Below, one piece after another: positions 35,930 to 46,276 of a stretch of 64,000 bases of DNA (position 1 is its first letter; every line of letters starts with the position of its first letter). A program made the position numbers and the translations under genes. Where the stretch lies: positions 62,618,139 to 62,682,138 of the forward strand of contig NC_037094.1 of assembly GCF_002994745.2 (NCBI RefSeq). Direction: 5' to 3'. Below the pieces are notes generated by a model that was not told the origin of the DNA, did not search any database, and was given only the letters and a program-made list of their open reading frames with translations. The stretch is from Rosa chinensis (Eukaryota > Streptophyta > Magnoliopsida > Rosales > Rosaceae).

Positions 35930-36770
35930 GCGGAATCCACGAGCTCTCACGCTCTCACCGCAGCGGTACCACCGAGATGTCATGCTCTCTGCTCAGCGGC
36001 ATCCTCGAGCTCTCACGCTCTCGCCGCAGCGGTACTGTCGAGATGTCATGCTCTCGGCTCAGCGGCATCTTCGAGCTCTCGCACTCGTGCCTCAGCGGCA
36101 CCGCCGACTTTCGCCCTCGTGCATTCCTAGCACCGCCGAGCTTACCCGCTCACTCCTTCTCGGCACCTTTGAGCTTCCACTCACGAGCTTACCGCTCACG
36201 CCTTCGCGGCACCCTTGAGCTTCCACTCACGAACTTTCCGCTCGCGAGCTTACCGCTCACGCCTTCGCGGCACCCTTGAGCTTCCGCTCACGATCTTTCC
36301 TCTCACGAGCTTACCACTCACGCCTTTGCGGCACCCTTGAGCTTCCGGTCACGAGCTTACCGCTCATGCCTTCACGGCAACCCCGAGCTTCCGCTCATGC
36401 CTTCCCGGCACCCCCGATTTTACCTCTCATGCCTTGCCAGCACCCCCGAGCTTCCTGCTCATGCCTTCCCGGCAACCCACGACCTTCCGCTCATGCCTTC
36501 CCGGCACCCCCGAGCTTCCCGCTCATGCCTTCCCGGCACCCCCGAGCTTCCCGCTCATGCCTTCCCGGCAACCCTCGAGCTTCGGCTCACGAGCTCCGGC
36601 TCATGCCTTCCCGGCACCCCTGAGCTTCCGCTCATGCCTTCCCGGCACCCCGAGCTTCCGCTCATGCCTTCCCGGCACTCACGAGCTCCCGCTCAAGCCT
36701 TTCCGGCACCCCCCAGCTTGCCGCTCATGCCTTCCCGGCAATCCTCGAGCTTTACACATGTCTACTCGAC
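35930..36770 (+). repeat. tandem repeats in element B (~66-bp then ~33-bp units)
   Basis: 35930-36110 holds about 2.5 copies of a ~66-bp unit (GAGCTCTCACGCTCTC, then GCAGCGGTAC, then GAGATGTCATGCTCTC). From 36120 to 36770 a 30-36 bp unit recurs about 18 times: GAGCTTCCGCTCATGCCTTC then CCGGCACCCC. All three frames stay open for much of the array, which explains the apparent Ser/Pro/His-rich ORFs. Confidence 0.93.
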
Positions 36771-37269
36771 ACACTACACGTTAATGGAACATTGAATTTT
36801 TCTACCATTTGTCGTTTACCTATTGCGACAAATCAAATTTTTTTCGCATTCCATTAATACGAGCGACAACCAAACAAACACAACCGCATGCGCGGTCATC
36901 GTTCATGAGTTACAAATGCATACCTTCGCAACGCTCATGCAACTTGCATCTTACTAGCATAACCCGGTCAAACTCGACCTCGTTCGTCTCCTTGCGCGCA
37001 TCACGCATTTATCATATGCAATTCATTTGCTCACACGACCATATGCGCACTATTACGTTTATATATGCCAACGCATATCAATGCAACTCACATTTGTTGT
37101 CCAATGCAATGAGCATTCTACATATGCCTATTTTTTGTATTTTGTTGTGCAGGTTTACGAGTCCCTTCTTGCTTACGGAGTTCGAGGACTTGTAGGGGCT
37201 CCGTACCGCTCGGTTACTTATGCTTGATGACTTCATGATTATAACTCCCCAACCAAGAAGCTCCTCTTA

Positions 37270-37288
37270 CTTGGGGACTTCAGGGACT
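37270..37288 (+). other. polypurine tract of element B
   Basis: ACTTGGGGACTTCAGGGACT-type purine-rich sequence directly upstream of the 3' LTR, resembling the tracts of A and C. Confidence 0.75.
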
Positions 37289-37778
37289 TGTAGATACCTC
37301 TACTAGCATGACTAGTTTGCTATCTCACCAAGCATAAGTAACACCCTCTTTGGGACACCCACAAGCCATGGTGAGGCCCAACCGCTACTTGCATCTTGTA
37401 GCCCTATGTTCAAGCTACGCTACGGTATCCGGAAGTCGCAAATCCGTCGCCGGGAAGCCACCTTTCCGGCCTTGCCAAGTTGCCCTCACAAATAGGCTTT
37501 TTAGACTAGAATAGTGATTTTAGTCATCCCACATCTAAGAAAGTGTAAAGGAGAAGCATTCCCTCACCTATAAAAGGAATGCCTCCTCCCACTTAAACAC
37601 AATCCCATTACATCTCATGTAATCCACTTGGGCCGCAAGGCTCAACACACTAGTGTAACATTCAAGTGGACGTAGTTTCCCGCCTTACGAACCACTATAC
37701 ATCTCGTGTCACTCTCTCTCTCTCTCTCTCTCTCTCTAAAAGCTAACTAGAGATCCCCACGGATCACTAACGTTAACA
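37289..37778 (+). repeat. 3' LTR of element B
   Basis: 490 bp, paired with 32049-32539. It is followed by the TSD ATTTC and then by the gag sequence of element A. Confidence 0.95.
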
Positions 37779-37783
37779 ATTTC

Positions 37784-39276
37784 CTCATACGAAGCTGTGA
37801 GGACTGTAAATACCGCATACCGCTGAGAGGATTCTGTTGGTTTGTTGTGGTTGTCCCCATGGGATGAGCGGTTTCCCTTGTAATGTTGGTCCTTCTGCCG
37901 CTTGTTCTGATAGTGGCCCTATTGCCACTCCCTCTTCTTTTCAGTTGGAGGTGTGGCGGGAGTTTTGTTACCGGTCTCCTGATGGCTGGAGAAAGGTTGT
38001 GTCGATTTTGTTGGTGTTGCTGGTGGCGGTGGGGTTTCTCCATATGTGATGAATTCTGCTTGGGCATGAATGACCGCTTCACTCATGAGCTGGTCGTACA
38101 CCACATTTGGATGATTGTAGTTGAGGTGATAGAGGAATGGCCCCCTGAGGAGTCCCTGCTTGAAAGCCGCCGAAGCCATTGTTTTATCAAGATCACGGCA
38201 TTGAGATGCTGCCACCTGCCACCTTGTGACGAATGCCTTTATTGTTTCTTCCGTACCCTGTTTGACGTTGAACAGCTGGCTTGTATTGTGGTGTCTGGCA
38301 GACAGTAGGATGAACCGAGAAAGGAAAGCATTCAATAATGCCTGGAATGAGTCAATGGATCCCGGTGGGCACTCGAAGAACCAATTCATTGCCTCATTGT
38401 CCAGCGTTTCGCTGAACAAGTAGCACAGGGTGGCGTCATCGAATCCTTTGTTGTTGGTGACCTTCTTGAAGGTGTCCATATGGACGAAGGGATCAGTCTT
38501 ACCGCTATAATGTGACATTTTTGGGGTCTTTGCGTAGGCCGGTCTGACAGCCTGCAGGATCGCAGTGGTGAATGGTCCTGGCCTGGACGCGAAAAGTGGA
38601 TTTGAAATTGGAGTTAAGGCGCCTGATTCTGCCCGGGCTAACCTTTGTTCCAACTGCAGCATCCTCTCCAGTATTTGAGCGGTTGCGCTGCCAGCGGGGC
38701 CTGGCCGGGCACTCCTCTGGACCGACCCTCGCCTGGGGGCAGGTGGGTTTCCCTCGGGTCTTGCCCTAGCCCTCGAGCGGTGGGTGTGCAGCGATGATTC
38801 TGCTTCCTGTTCCAACATTAACTGGGGCACGGGGGGTGGCCCCACTCCCAATAGCTCTGGTGGGTCCAGCGGGACCTGCAAATGCATGACTGGTGTCGGT
38901 ACCAATGCGTCGGTACTAGGCCGGCTGTGCCTGGTGCTCCGTGATTGTTCGTTCCATGCAGGGTTGGTGGTTGCCTCCAGCGTTCTTTTTAGTTCGTCAA
39001 AACGTGACACCAGCGTGGCCACCTGCCTTTGGGCCTCGGCCTTTTCTTTGCGCTCTTGTTCACGTTCTCTGTTTACCATATGAAGATCCGCCAGTGCCAG
39101 CTCATATAGAGAGATGAGGTCTTGGCCTAGTGGACGGCTGCTACCTGGGTTTGTCTCAGCGCCGGGGTTTACCGGAGTGCTGAATAGTGCGCAGTTGATG
39201 TTTACCGTCGGGTTGGCGGGTTGGGGAATGGCCGACTGGTCTGCCTGCTCTTCAGCGTTTCCTCACCGTTAGTCAT
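37784..39276 (-). pseudogene. Tat gag of element A (5' part, interrupted by B)
   Basis: Starts MTNG at 39276. A frameshift a few codons in is followed by a long open stretch (39079-37919). It contains a coiled-coil-like REREQERKEKAEAQRQ region, a Pro-rich linker, and the Retrotrans_gag domain with HYSGKTDPFVHMDTFKKVTN and WFFECPPGSI. It ends at KKREWQ-stop, where C reads on with GSYQRKRQ. Gag forms the virus-like particle in LTR elements. The B insertion at 37779 splits the remainder, which resumes at 32043. Confidence 0.93.
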
Positions 39277-39310
39277 GGTGATTGTGGCGGGATGACCTTT
39301 TGTTCAAGGG

Positions 39311-39329
39311 TTCCCATAGACGGCGCCAA
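39311..39329 (-). other. primer-binding site of element A
   Basis: On the minus strand TTGGCGCCGTCTATGGGAA abuts the 5' LTR. It differs by one base from the site in B and C. Confidence 0.9.
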
Positions 39330-39838
39330 TGTTAATGCTCAAAGTCCGGCGGTAGCCGATCTTTCGTTTAACGCGGGTCCGATGGGCGAACCGTTACTCT
39401 GAGGACTTGATGGCCTTCGCTAGCTGCCACACGAGAGACAGGGCGTCAGAGGGAGACTGCGTTGGGCGGTCTTCACTTCTCTGATGCCTAAGTCAGTCAA
39501 TGTATATAGGCAGCATAATAGTAAATGAGTAGTAAATGCGTAGTTAATGAGGAGAGAGGAGAGAACCTTTTATAGGTGGGGAGAATGTTGATCTTCTTCT
39601 TATTTTCGATGTGGGACTGATGTGCTTCGATTCCCAGCGTCTGGAGCTTCTGACGCTATCTTGGCGCAGCCCGTGGAGGCACATCAGCGGGGATCTGGGG
39701 GCGATCCGGGGCTTAGGCGGTAGCCCGCCTGGCTGTGCCTTCGCAGTTCACTCCTTTGGTGAGAGTCGGTACCTCTGGCTGTACAATGAGCGTGGCTCAT
39801 TATAGCTAATTATGCTTGCAAACTCACATGTAGGTACA
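39330..39838 (-). repeat. 5' LTR of element A
   Basis: 509 bp with CCTATAAAAGG at 39565-39575 (minus strand) as the promoter box for gag-pol. Confidence 0.95.
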
Positions 39839-39843
39839 ATAGC

Positions 39844-40480
39844 TATTATCTCCCACTTGCACAAAATAACACTTCAACAAAATAACAAATGAGCTTTTCT
39901 TCGAGCATCTCTCCTCAAAACATCTTTTCCTCTCGCATTTTACTATCCCTTTTCCTAGATTGCTCCTCTCCCTATTGTCTCCAAAATCCCTTCCTCCATC
40001 TACATCATGATCTTAGCCTACACACATCACCACCGAGATTAGGATTCTATTATCTCGACTCAGCTATCAGTTAATTCCATTTGTGAAGAAATAGGGTTCT
40101 GCGTATTAGGAACTGGGAAGAAGGAGGAGGTTCTTCAATCCACTGAAGATTAGGGTTCTTCGATCTCTAGGTTTACAATGTTAATTTGGGGATTTGTGGG
40201 CTACTCAATTTAGGGGTTTCATAGCGACTCGATTTGGGGTTTTTACTGCTCTTCGTCCTAGGATTTCTGGGCTTGTGTTGGTCTTCGAATGAGAAAGGTA
40301 ATGGAATTTGAGTCGCTGGGTTTTTGGTGTTTTGGGTTTGTTGCTATGGTTCTTGGGGAAGTGAAGGTCGCTTCATTACCTATAGTAGTGCTTCCATTGT
40401 TTTTTGATTCATTGTACTTGAAAGTAGTTCAAAACCCCGACATATTCCATCCTCATACCTATTTATTGTCTTTTCTTGAT
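39844..40480 (+). other. CACTA interior, leader-like captured sequence
   Basis: CT-rich then T-rich sequence resembling a plant 5' UTR and first intron (words such as TTAGGGTTCTTCGATCT). No definite coding exon is seen; open frames at 39889 and 40289 have no known motif. Confidence 0.5.
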
Positions 40481-40500
40481 GACTTATGTTTATGAAACAG

Positions 40501-40851
40501 GGTAGGAAGAAGGCCATTGAGCTTTCCTCTCTTCTCCGTGTTCCACATTCCCTCTTCTCCCCAAGTCGTTGGAGATTGAGTCTGCTGTCCTCGAAGTCAA
40601 GTTTCAAGCTCCCGGGCCTAACGCTGAACCTCTTGCTTCGGAGGAGCCTGCGCCTGTCGCCTTGGAACTTACTAAATCCTTCATGACGGAGCCAGCTCCA
40701 AAACGCAAGGAGATTTTCGCTGTTGTACTAGCTCTCTTCCTTCCTTTTCGAAATTTATGCTTTTTGGTCAAATTTTAATTGATGTTAGATGCTGCAGCAG
40801 CTGCTTCATCAGCTCAAGGCCTTGGTTGATGACTGCAAGGAGACCTTCCAG
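40501..40851 (+). pseudogene. captured exon-like fragments in CACTA (unknown gene)
   Basis: Two coding-like pieces with splice-like edges. The first follows an acceptor-like GAAACAG at about 40500 and includes LEIESAVLEVKFQAPGPNAE and SFMTEPAPKRKEIFAV. The second, 40798-40851, lies between TGCAG and GTTATT and reads QLLHQLKALVDDCKETFQ. I cannot name the parent gene. The preserved splice-like sites suggest genomic capture rather than a retrocopy. Confidence 0.45.
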
Positions 40852-41043
40852 GTTATTTTCTTTAGGAATCTATTTGATTACTTCTGCTGTTAGCTTGCCA
40901 TTAAATTGGTCTATGCTCTGTTTTCAAATTTGAAATGGAAAAGTTAGGTTTGTGTCATTGTGAAGCTTAAAGAAGGCTAGAACTTATTGACAATTTGATA
41001 ACGTGGTTCAACCCCAGTACATAAACATAAAAGGAGTCGAGAG

Positions 41044-41226
41044 AAGGCAAGAGGACTTGCTTATCTTCATGAGGAGTCAAGCCCAAGGACTGTGCATAGA
41101 GATGTCAATGCCAGTAATATTTTGCTCAATGCAAAACTCTACCTAAAAATATCAGATTTTGGATTAGTAAAGTTGTATGATGATGACAAAACCCATACCA
41201 GTACCCGAGTTGCAGGGACAGTGTAA
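41044..41226 (+). pseudogene. captured receptor-like kinase exon fragment in CACTA
   Basis: 61 residues from the kinase domain of a plant LRR receptor-like Ser/Thr kinase. It begins [14 protein letters not shown], has the catalytic loop HRDVNASN (the usual Lys of HRDxKxxN is Asn), then [16 protein letters not shown] and TRVAGTV before a stop. The parent is probably of the LRR-VIII-2 type, whose sequences read [11 protein letters not shown] and RVAGT at these places (recalled). It is only a sixth or so of a kinase domain, so it cannot be active. Confidence 0.85.
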
Positions 41227-41269
41227 ACACTATTATTTTTCTAGTCACCTAGTGGCATTGCATATATAA

Positions 41270-41508
41270 TGTACACTGAACGGTTTTATGCCTTATATGT
41301 AGTTGATAGCTGCAAATATATGGCGCTTAGCATCTGCTGAGCTATCACACAACATTTATAACACATACCTATTGTCTATGTGTTTCTCAGACAACTGTGT
41401 TCCACCCTTGTCTGAATTTTCAACAGACAACGGCTCGGTCTACAACAATGGCCCTCCAAATCACACAACGGTTTTCTCCCGTTGTCTGATAAGGTTTTTG
41501 GTGTAGTG
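41270..41508. repeat. CACTA right subterminal and terminal repeat
   Basis: Repeated TTGTCTGA / CAGACAAC words in both orientations end in GGTTTTTGGTGTAGTG, the right terminus, followed by the TSD TCC. Confidence 0.8.
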
Positions 41509-41511
41509 TCC

Positions 41512-42267
41512 TCCTCACGTTGGTGGCAATCGAGGGTTTTGTTTAGCGCTCCTCGTCACTTACTTTGTGTTTTTTAAGTTGCTGTCGAGGATAGAGCCTG
41601 GGAGGCTCCGAACCGCGCATGAGATGCTCTTTTATTGTATGGTAATACTTATCTTCTCCATGTTATATGTTTACCTAACCAGCGAGGCTGGTCTGTTTTT
41701 ACTAGAATTCCGATTTAAAGAAAATTTTATAAATGATGCATGCATCGAGGCTTTATAATTTTAATACATAGGAAAGTATAAATCCCTCTTTTATTTCATT
41801 TATTACAAGTATTTATTTGTGTCCACTCACGCTTACGTTTTTCAACTACTTTCCCCTGGGCCCTTTGGTTTCAAATGTCTAGTTTGTAGACTAGATTAGT
41901 TGTGGTAGAGCAAACTTGGAGTCGAGGCATAGTCAACAGTGCAGCTTCCGCATATTTATCTTGTTTCTATTTCCTTGTTTCCCTTGTAGATTATAGTTGC
42001 TCTGATGGCTAACCTATTGTGTAAATTGTCTATTGTGAGTAATTACAGACCTTTAATTGTGTATTAGAGTTGATGTGATTTAGGAGTAGGGTGGCTCCAA
42101 GAGTTAAGGATGATGTTTGACATTAGTAGTGTAAATATGTTTTCAACAGGTTTTGGATAGTCCATCTTTAGGGGTGACTCTGTCGAATTTTTGATAGAGT
42201 TGTTCCTAAGGTAGGCATAGCAAGGCCACCTCGGATTTCAGGGTGAAATCTGGGATGAGTCCTGTCA
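41512..42267 (+). repeat. outer solo LTR, right segment
   Basis: Continuation of the LTR that begins at 16720, ending CTGTCA before the TSD TCTTT (42268-42272). No gene is seen. Confidence 0.85.
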
Positions 42268-42272
42268 TCTTT

Positions 42273-43011
42273 CCACTATTTCCTCTCAGGAAACTAGTCC
42301 TTTTAGCATAGCCTTGACTACAACTTATATCATATGGAAGGCAAGAATTGATCTTATTTTTAGGAATAAACCTTTTCTTCTAACTCGTATTTTTTACATT
42401 GTAGCTTCTTCTTATAAAAGTTATATTCATTTTAATTCTACTTTTACTCAGAAATCTTTTCTCTCTAAAATAATCAAATGTTGTCCTCCTAAGGAAGGTT
42501 ACATCAAACTTAACTTTGATGGCTCAATATTATCATCTTCAAGTACAGCTGGAGGATTTGTGTTTAGGAATGCAAAAGGGCTTCCTCTTTTAGTAGCTTG
42601 TAAATGTTTAAATCATGTAGATGTTCTTTCAGCAGAAGGTCTTTCCTTAAGAGTTGGATACACGCAGGTTTGATCCATGGATTTACACATTTAGAGATTG
42701 AGGGTGGCTCCAAAGTCTTAATATATGTTATTTCTGGCACTATACAAGTTCATTGGCGTCTCAAATCCATTATTCATGATATCAAGCAGTTGGCCAAGCA
42801 TCTACACATCATGTCTATCAAACATGTTAAAAGAGAAGCAAACTTCTTGTCAGATGCTATTGCTAAAACAGGCCATTAACCATGCTCAAGCTTGGAACAA
42901 GTTTCTCCCCCTTACTGCATCTCAGGCTTTTCTTTTTGATTCCTTAAGTGTTGGTTGGTCGAGGTTTTAAGTTGTCAGTTTTATTTCTCTTTTCAAAAAG
43001 AAAAAAAAAAT
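42273..43011 (+). pseudogene. LINE ORF2 3' part: RNase H domain and poly(A) end
   Basis: The LINE frame interrupted at 16719 resumes here through the shared TSD, with TTTYIIWKARIDLIFRN, then the plant LINE RNase H (RVT_3-like) region: KLNFDGSI, AGGFVFRN, HLEIEGGSK and VKREANFLSDAIAK. A frameshift sits near 42655 and another after KTGH at about 42876; the C-terminal end FLFDSLSVGWSRF lies in the next frame to 42970. An A-rich run at 42997-43010 looks like the LINE poly(A) tail. The copy is dead. Confidence 0.85.
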
Positions 43012-44674
43012 TAAGATTGCAGTAGATCATTCTAATTAAAAAGTTTTTCCTTTCTACAATTGAGAACTAGGACCAAATTATGAAGAATCCAATAATAGAA
43101 AATCAAGTTCATGGAAGACATGTAACAATAGAATTAGCTATGAAGAAATTTCGAACTTCAATAGCAACTAACAAATAAGAGAAGAGATTTGAAGAAGTTG
43201 GAGTTGAAACTAGGGCTTCTAAATATTTTCTTCCATACATGAAATTTTTTCCTTTCAGCTGCAAGTGAAATGAGAATAGCCTAAACTATTAAAACGAAGT
43301 TGAGGAAGAGCAATTCAAACATCGTGTTGTTAGAAAAAGAGGTAGAGTGCACACCCTAAATGGCGAAAGTCCGACATTCTTCTTCTTCTTCTTTTATGAG
43401 AGGAAATTACCGATGATTATTCTATTGGCGAATGGGTGTGTATTTTCATATTTTTATGGTTGACTTTTGACAATAAAATAGTTGGCAATAAAGGTATTTA
43501 TTTTTCTATGAAAGGCTTTTGCCAATTCAAGATTCTTTGGAATATCTGTGTTCCTTTTTTCTTTTCTTTTTTTACGGAAGGCTTTAACCATGACGTAAGT
43601 GACTAGTCATTCTCATCCAATAATAGCACATTGTGTGTGAACAGCCCCAAGTCTTAAACATTATAATTTATAGGAAATTATTACTATCTTTACAATGTTT
43701 TCTTCTAAAAAAGAAGAAAGAAAGAAAAAAAGATAGGACAAGACACTGATGATTAAAACCTAACCTTAAGAATATAAGGAAACCTAAGATACCCTAACAA
43801 AGGCAAAATGAACTTTGGCCTGAACAAGCATCCTATTCACCAAAGAAGTTATCTTGCATAAACCCAAAAAGGGGCCATCCTACCCAAATAACCTTAGATA
43901 ACATACCATCAGGGAAAACTAGACACCTACCCAAAACCTAGCACACAAACAAAATATTAAAGCGCAATCCATGAACCAGAAGTAGAGTTAACCTAGCTGT
44001 GGGCAGAAGCAGTACTGCACCATGCGAACTTCAACTACACTAATAGAAAAAACACCAAATCACAAGAAAAACATAACCACATAGAAAAAAAAACCTCCAT
44101 GCAGATAGCCTCAAACATATGCATACCACCATGAGTAAAACACTCAAATCCGGAAAAGAGTGATGAGGAGGAACAACCAACTCAAACGTAGGTAGCTTAT
44201 GCAAAACCTTACCTCCCAACACTGATTTAAGGACAAAATCCCATAACAGGTAATAAGGCATCACCCCTTATCAGTAATCGACAACCCTTAATAACTAGAA
44301 AAACACATTATCCCATACATGCAACAAACTCAAGAATCCACAACTCGAAGTCATCGACCACCTGATAAAGCTTGTACACAGGGCAGGAGAAATGAAACCC
44401 AAAATTAAAGACCTTCATGAGAAAGTAACCATAGAAAACCTAGATAGAAGAAGCAAGTACTACTTCATGTCCAACATAGGGTGCAAGGGCAATTACCAAG
44501 CTCTAAATGAATAGAGAGACAGAAGACGAAATATAGTAGGGCTAGGCACGGGTCGGGCTGAACACAGAAAAGGTATGGATCTGGACCGAACCAAAGTTTC
44601 AGGTATAGGTCTGGTCTTATAGTTTTCCAAATCAAGAAACGATGAGGGTCCAGCCAGAGCTTTATAGTTTGGTG
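43012..44674. other. AT-rich intergenic DNA, no gene recognised
   Basis: Includes a (TTC)n run at 43378-43394 and A-rich stretches near 43705-43735. The minus strand from about 44600 to 43700 is T-rich and could be an old retroelement leader, but I see no motif to support this. The minus frame at 44040-44264 is not recognisable. Confidence 0.5.
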
Positions 44675-45245
44675 TCATTGGGTTTTCAGTCCCAAACAAG
44701 AAAAAAGAGTTGCATTATTGCAGGTCAGCCATGTCTCAATCCTGATTTGATTGAGCTGGAGAAGATAGGGAAGAAGGTAGTCAAGATCCCAGTGACCTGA
44801 GCTGAGGAACCGTCGGGTAGGAGAAGGCAGCAGCGATGGAGAAGAAATTAAAAAAGTTAATGAAAGGGAAGAGGAAGAAGAAAAAGATGGAATTGATCTC
44901 TATTAAAGTGTGAATCCACTGGGGCTTTACTACCAAGATCTGAGCCTACTCTTGTCATTGAGTTTTCAGTCTCAAACAAAAAGAAGGAGTTACATTATTG
45001 CAAGTCAACCGCATCTCAATCTCGATGCCAAAGAAGGAGGCTTGCCGATTGATTGAGCTGGAGAAGATAAAATAAAAGGCAGTCGCGATTCCACTTATCT
45101 GAGTTGAGGAAGTGCCGGTAGGAGGAGGAGGCGGCAATGGAGAAGAAAACGGAAGAGTTGAAGAAAAGGAAGAGGAAGAAGAAAAACAAGTAATTGATCT
45201 CTGTTAAGGTGTGAATCCATTGGGGCTTGACTACTAAGAGTTGGG
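44675..45245. repeat. tandem duplication of a ~280-300-bp unit
   Basis: 44675-44954 and 44955-45245 are diverged direct copies. Both start TCATTG(A/G)GTTTTCAGTC, share GATTGAGCTGGAGAAGATA, a GAGGAAGAAGAAAAA block and GTGTGAATCCA, and end near TGGGGCTT and ACTAC. The offset drifts from 280 to 301 bp because of indels. Neither copy codes for anything I recognise. Confidence 0.88.
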
Positions 45246-45278
45246 CCAACTCCTCTTTTCACCAAGTTACTAGCTATA

Positions 45279-45767
45279 TGTTGTATGCTGCTATTCGCTG
45301 TAGGCTGCTATTCACTAAAGGCTGCTTAGAGCAACAAGGCCATTAAGAGGAAGACCGGAGTGATCCGGTCTTCACTTCTCTGACACTCAAGTCAAACCTC
45401 ATTTTGGTAGAGTAACAATTTAGTAGAGTGGAAAGTGAATTACCTCGCAAATGCGAGGTACCTATCTATTAAAAGATTTTAGGGGTTGCTAATCTTTGTG
45501 GAACCTATTACACTGACTTCTTCTCAATGAATCACTATAATACACATGGAAGAACCCTTGGCAGGTTCACTGACTCTTCTCGATGAATCACGTCCATGGA
45601 CGTGGGTGGGAACGTGTCGTCATCTTCGAGAGTTGGCATTTTGCAAACAAACGAGGAAGAGGCACGTTGCTGAGGCTATCTATATGCGAGTGCCCAATTA
45701 TGCTTAGCTATGCACACAGTTATTCATACAAGTCCTCAAGTCCTCATGTAAGGGGGGGTTTTTTGGT
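45279..45767 (-). repeat. relic of an older Tat element (LTR end and polypurine region)
   Basis: 45279-45730 resembles a Tat LTR in minus orientation: GAAGACCGGAG and GGTCTTCACTTCTCTGAC, then AATTATGCTTAGC, ending TCATACA, with a degenerate polypurine tract (reverse of AGTCCTCAAGTCCTC) next to it. The start is approximate. Element C inserted at 45768, and the relic's internal sequence continues at 57551. Confidence 0.65.
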
Positions 45768-46276
45768 TGTACATACATGTGCATTTGCAAGCATAATTAG
45801 CTATAATGAGCCACGCTCATTGTACCGCCAGGGGTACCAACGCCCACCATATGAGTGACTGGCGTAAAGACAGCTAGCCGGGTTACCGCCTGAGCCCCGG
45901 ATCAACCCCTAAGCACCGCCGACGCGCCACCACGCGCCGTGTCAAGTTAGCATCAGAAGCTACTGAAACTGGGAACTGAAACACATCAGTCCCACATTGA
46001 AAACAAGGAGAAGATCATCCTCTTCCTCACCTATAAAAGGTCCTCTCCTCTCTCCTCATTAATTACGCATTTACTACTCATTATTGTTATGCTGCCTATA
46101 TGCATTGACTGACTTAGGCATCGGAGAGTTGAAGACCGCCCAACGCGGTCTCCCTCTAACGCCCTGTCTTGTGTTTGGCAGCTAGCAGTAATCCTCAGAT
46201 CGGCAGAGTAGCGGTCCGCCCGCCGGACCAGCGTTAGACCAAGGTTTGGCTACCGCCAGACTTTTGAGCATTAACA
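45768..46276 (+). repeat. 5' LTR of element C
   Basis: 509 bp, TGTACATACATG to GAGCATTAACA. The promoter box TATAAAAGG lies at 46032-46040. Confidence 0.96.
46032..46040 (+). promoter_or_regulatory. TATA box of element C LTR promoter
   Basis: TATAAAAGG inside CACCTATAAAAGGTCC, conserved in the LTRs of A, B and D. RNA start is expected about 30 bp downstream. Confidence 0.75.

Larger units (their letters stand above)
32049..37778 (+). mobile_element. non-coding LTR retroelement B nested in gag of A
   Basis: 5,730 bp, TSDs ATTTC at 32044-32048 and 37779-37783, with LTRs of 491 and 490 bp. About 11 substitutions plus small indels separate the LTRs (roughly 2.3%), less than the 3.7% of its host A, as nesting requires. 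It has the Tat-type primer site TTGGCGCCGTCTGTGGGAA and a polypurine tract but no gag, protease, RT or integrase. The inside holds low-complexity Ser/Pro/Ala-like sequence, an AT-rich middle, the conserved Tat 3' module and a tandem array. It is a LARD-like parasite that must use proteins of an autonomous element. Confidence 0.93.
22590..39838 (-). mobile_element. Ty3/gypsy Tat-lineage element A (hosting element B)
   Basis: 17,249 bp between TSDs ATAGC (22585-22589 and 39839-39843), transcribed on the minus strand. Both LTRs are 509 bp and differ at 19 positions (3.7%). Without the inserted element B and its duplicated TSD the element is about 11.5 kb. Order along its own sense strand: 5' LTR, primer site, gag, protease, RT, RNase H, second RNase H, integrase, opposite-strand gene, tandem array, 3' module, polypurine tract, 3' LTR. 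A second RNase H after RT-RNase H is a hallmark of the Tat lineage. Stops and frameshifts in gag, RT, pol and the opposite-strand gene make it inactive. Confidence 0.95.
19177..41508. mobile_element. non-autonomous CACTA transposon carrying gene fragments, interrupted by later insertions
   Basis: The left end reads CACTACACCAATAAC and the right end, reversed, CACTACACCAAAAAC. Both are flanked by the 3-bp repeat TCC (19174-19176 and 41509-41511), as expected for a CACTA element. Subtracting the solo LTR (19683-22440) and element A (22590-39838) leaves about 2.3 kb. Subterminal copies of TTGTCTGA / TACAACAC-type words occur near both ends. No transposase is present. The interior (39844-41230) carries gene-like fragments, including a receptor-kinase piece. 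The flanking LTR sequence reads continuously when the CACTA is removed. Confidence 0.82.
16720..42267 (+). mobile_element. outer solo LTR (long Ty3/gypsy-type LTR) split by a CACTA
   Basis: 5-bp TSDs TCTTT at 16715-16719 and 42268-42272 flank sequence that begins TGTTATGTCCCC and ends GAGTCCTGTCA. Removing the CACTA inside it (19177-41511) leaves an LTR of about 3.2 kb with no internal retroelement region, so it is a solo LTR formed by LTR-LTR recombination. The TGTnATGnCCCC start, the TATAAATA box at 16988-16995 and the long length resemble LTRs of chromovirus (Tekay/Del-type) gypsy elements. The family assignment is inferred. Excising it rejoins the LINE reading frame. Confidence 0.88.

Noticed and set aside
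35888..36795. Several overlapping Ser/Pro/His-rich ORFs in all three plus frames
   Set aside because: A tandem repeat without stops opens every frame; no retroelement or host motif is present.
22590..39838. One exceptionally large (17 kb) retrotransposon
   Set aside because: TSDs and LTRs at 32049-37778 show a separate 5.7-kb element nested within it.
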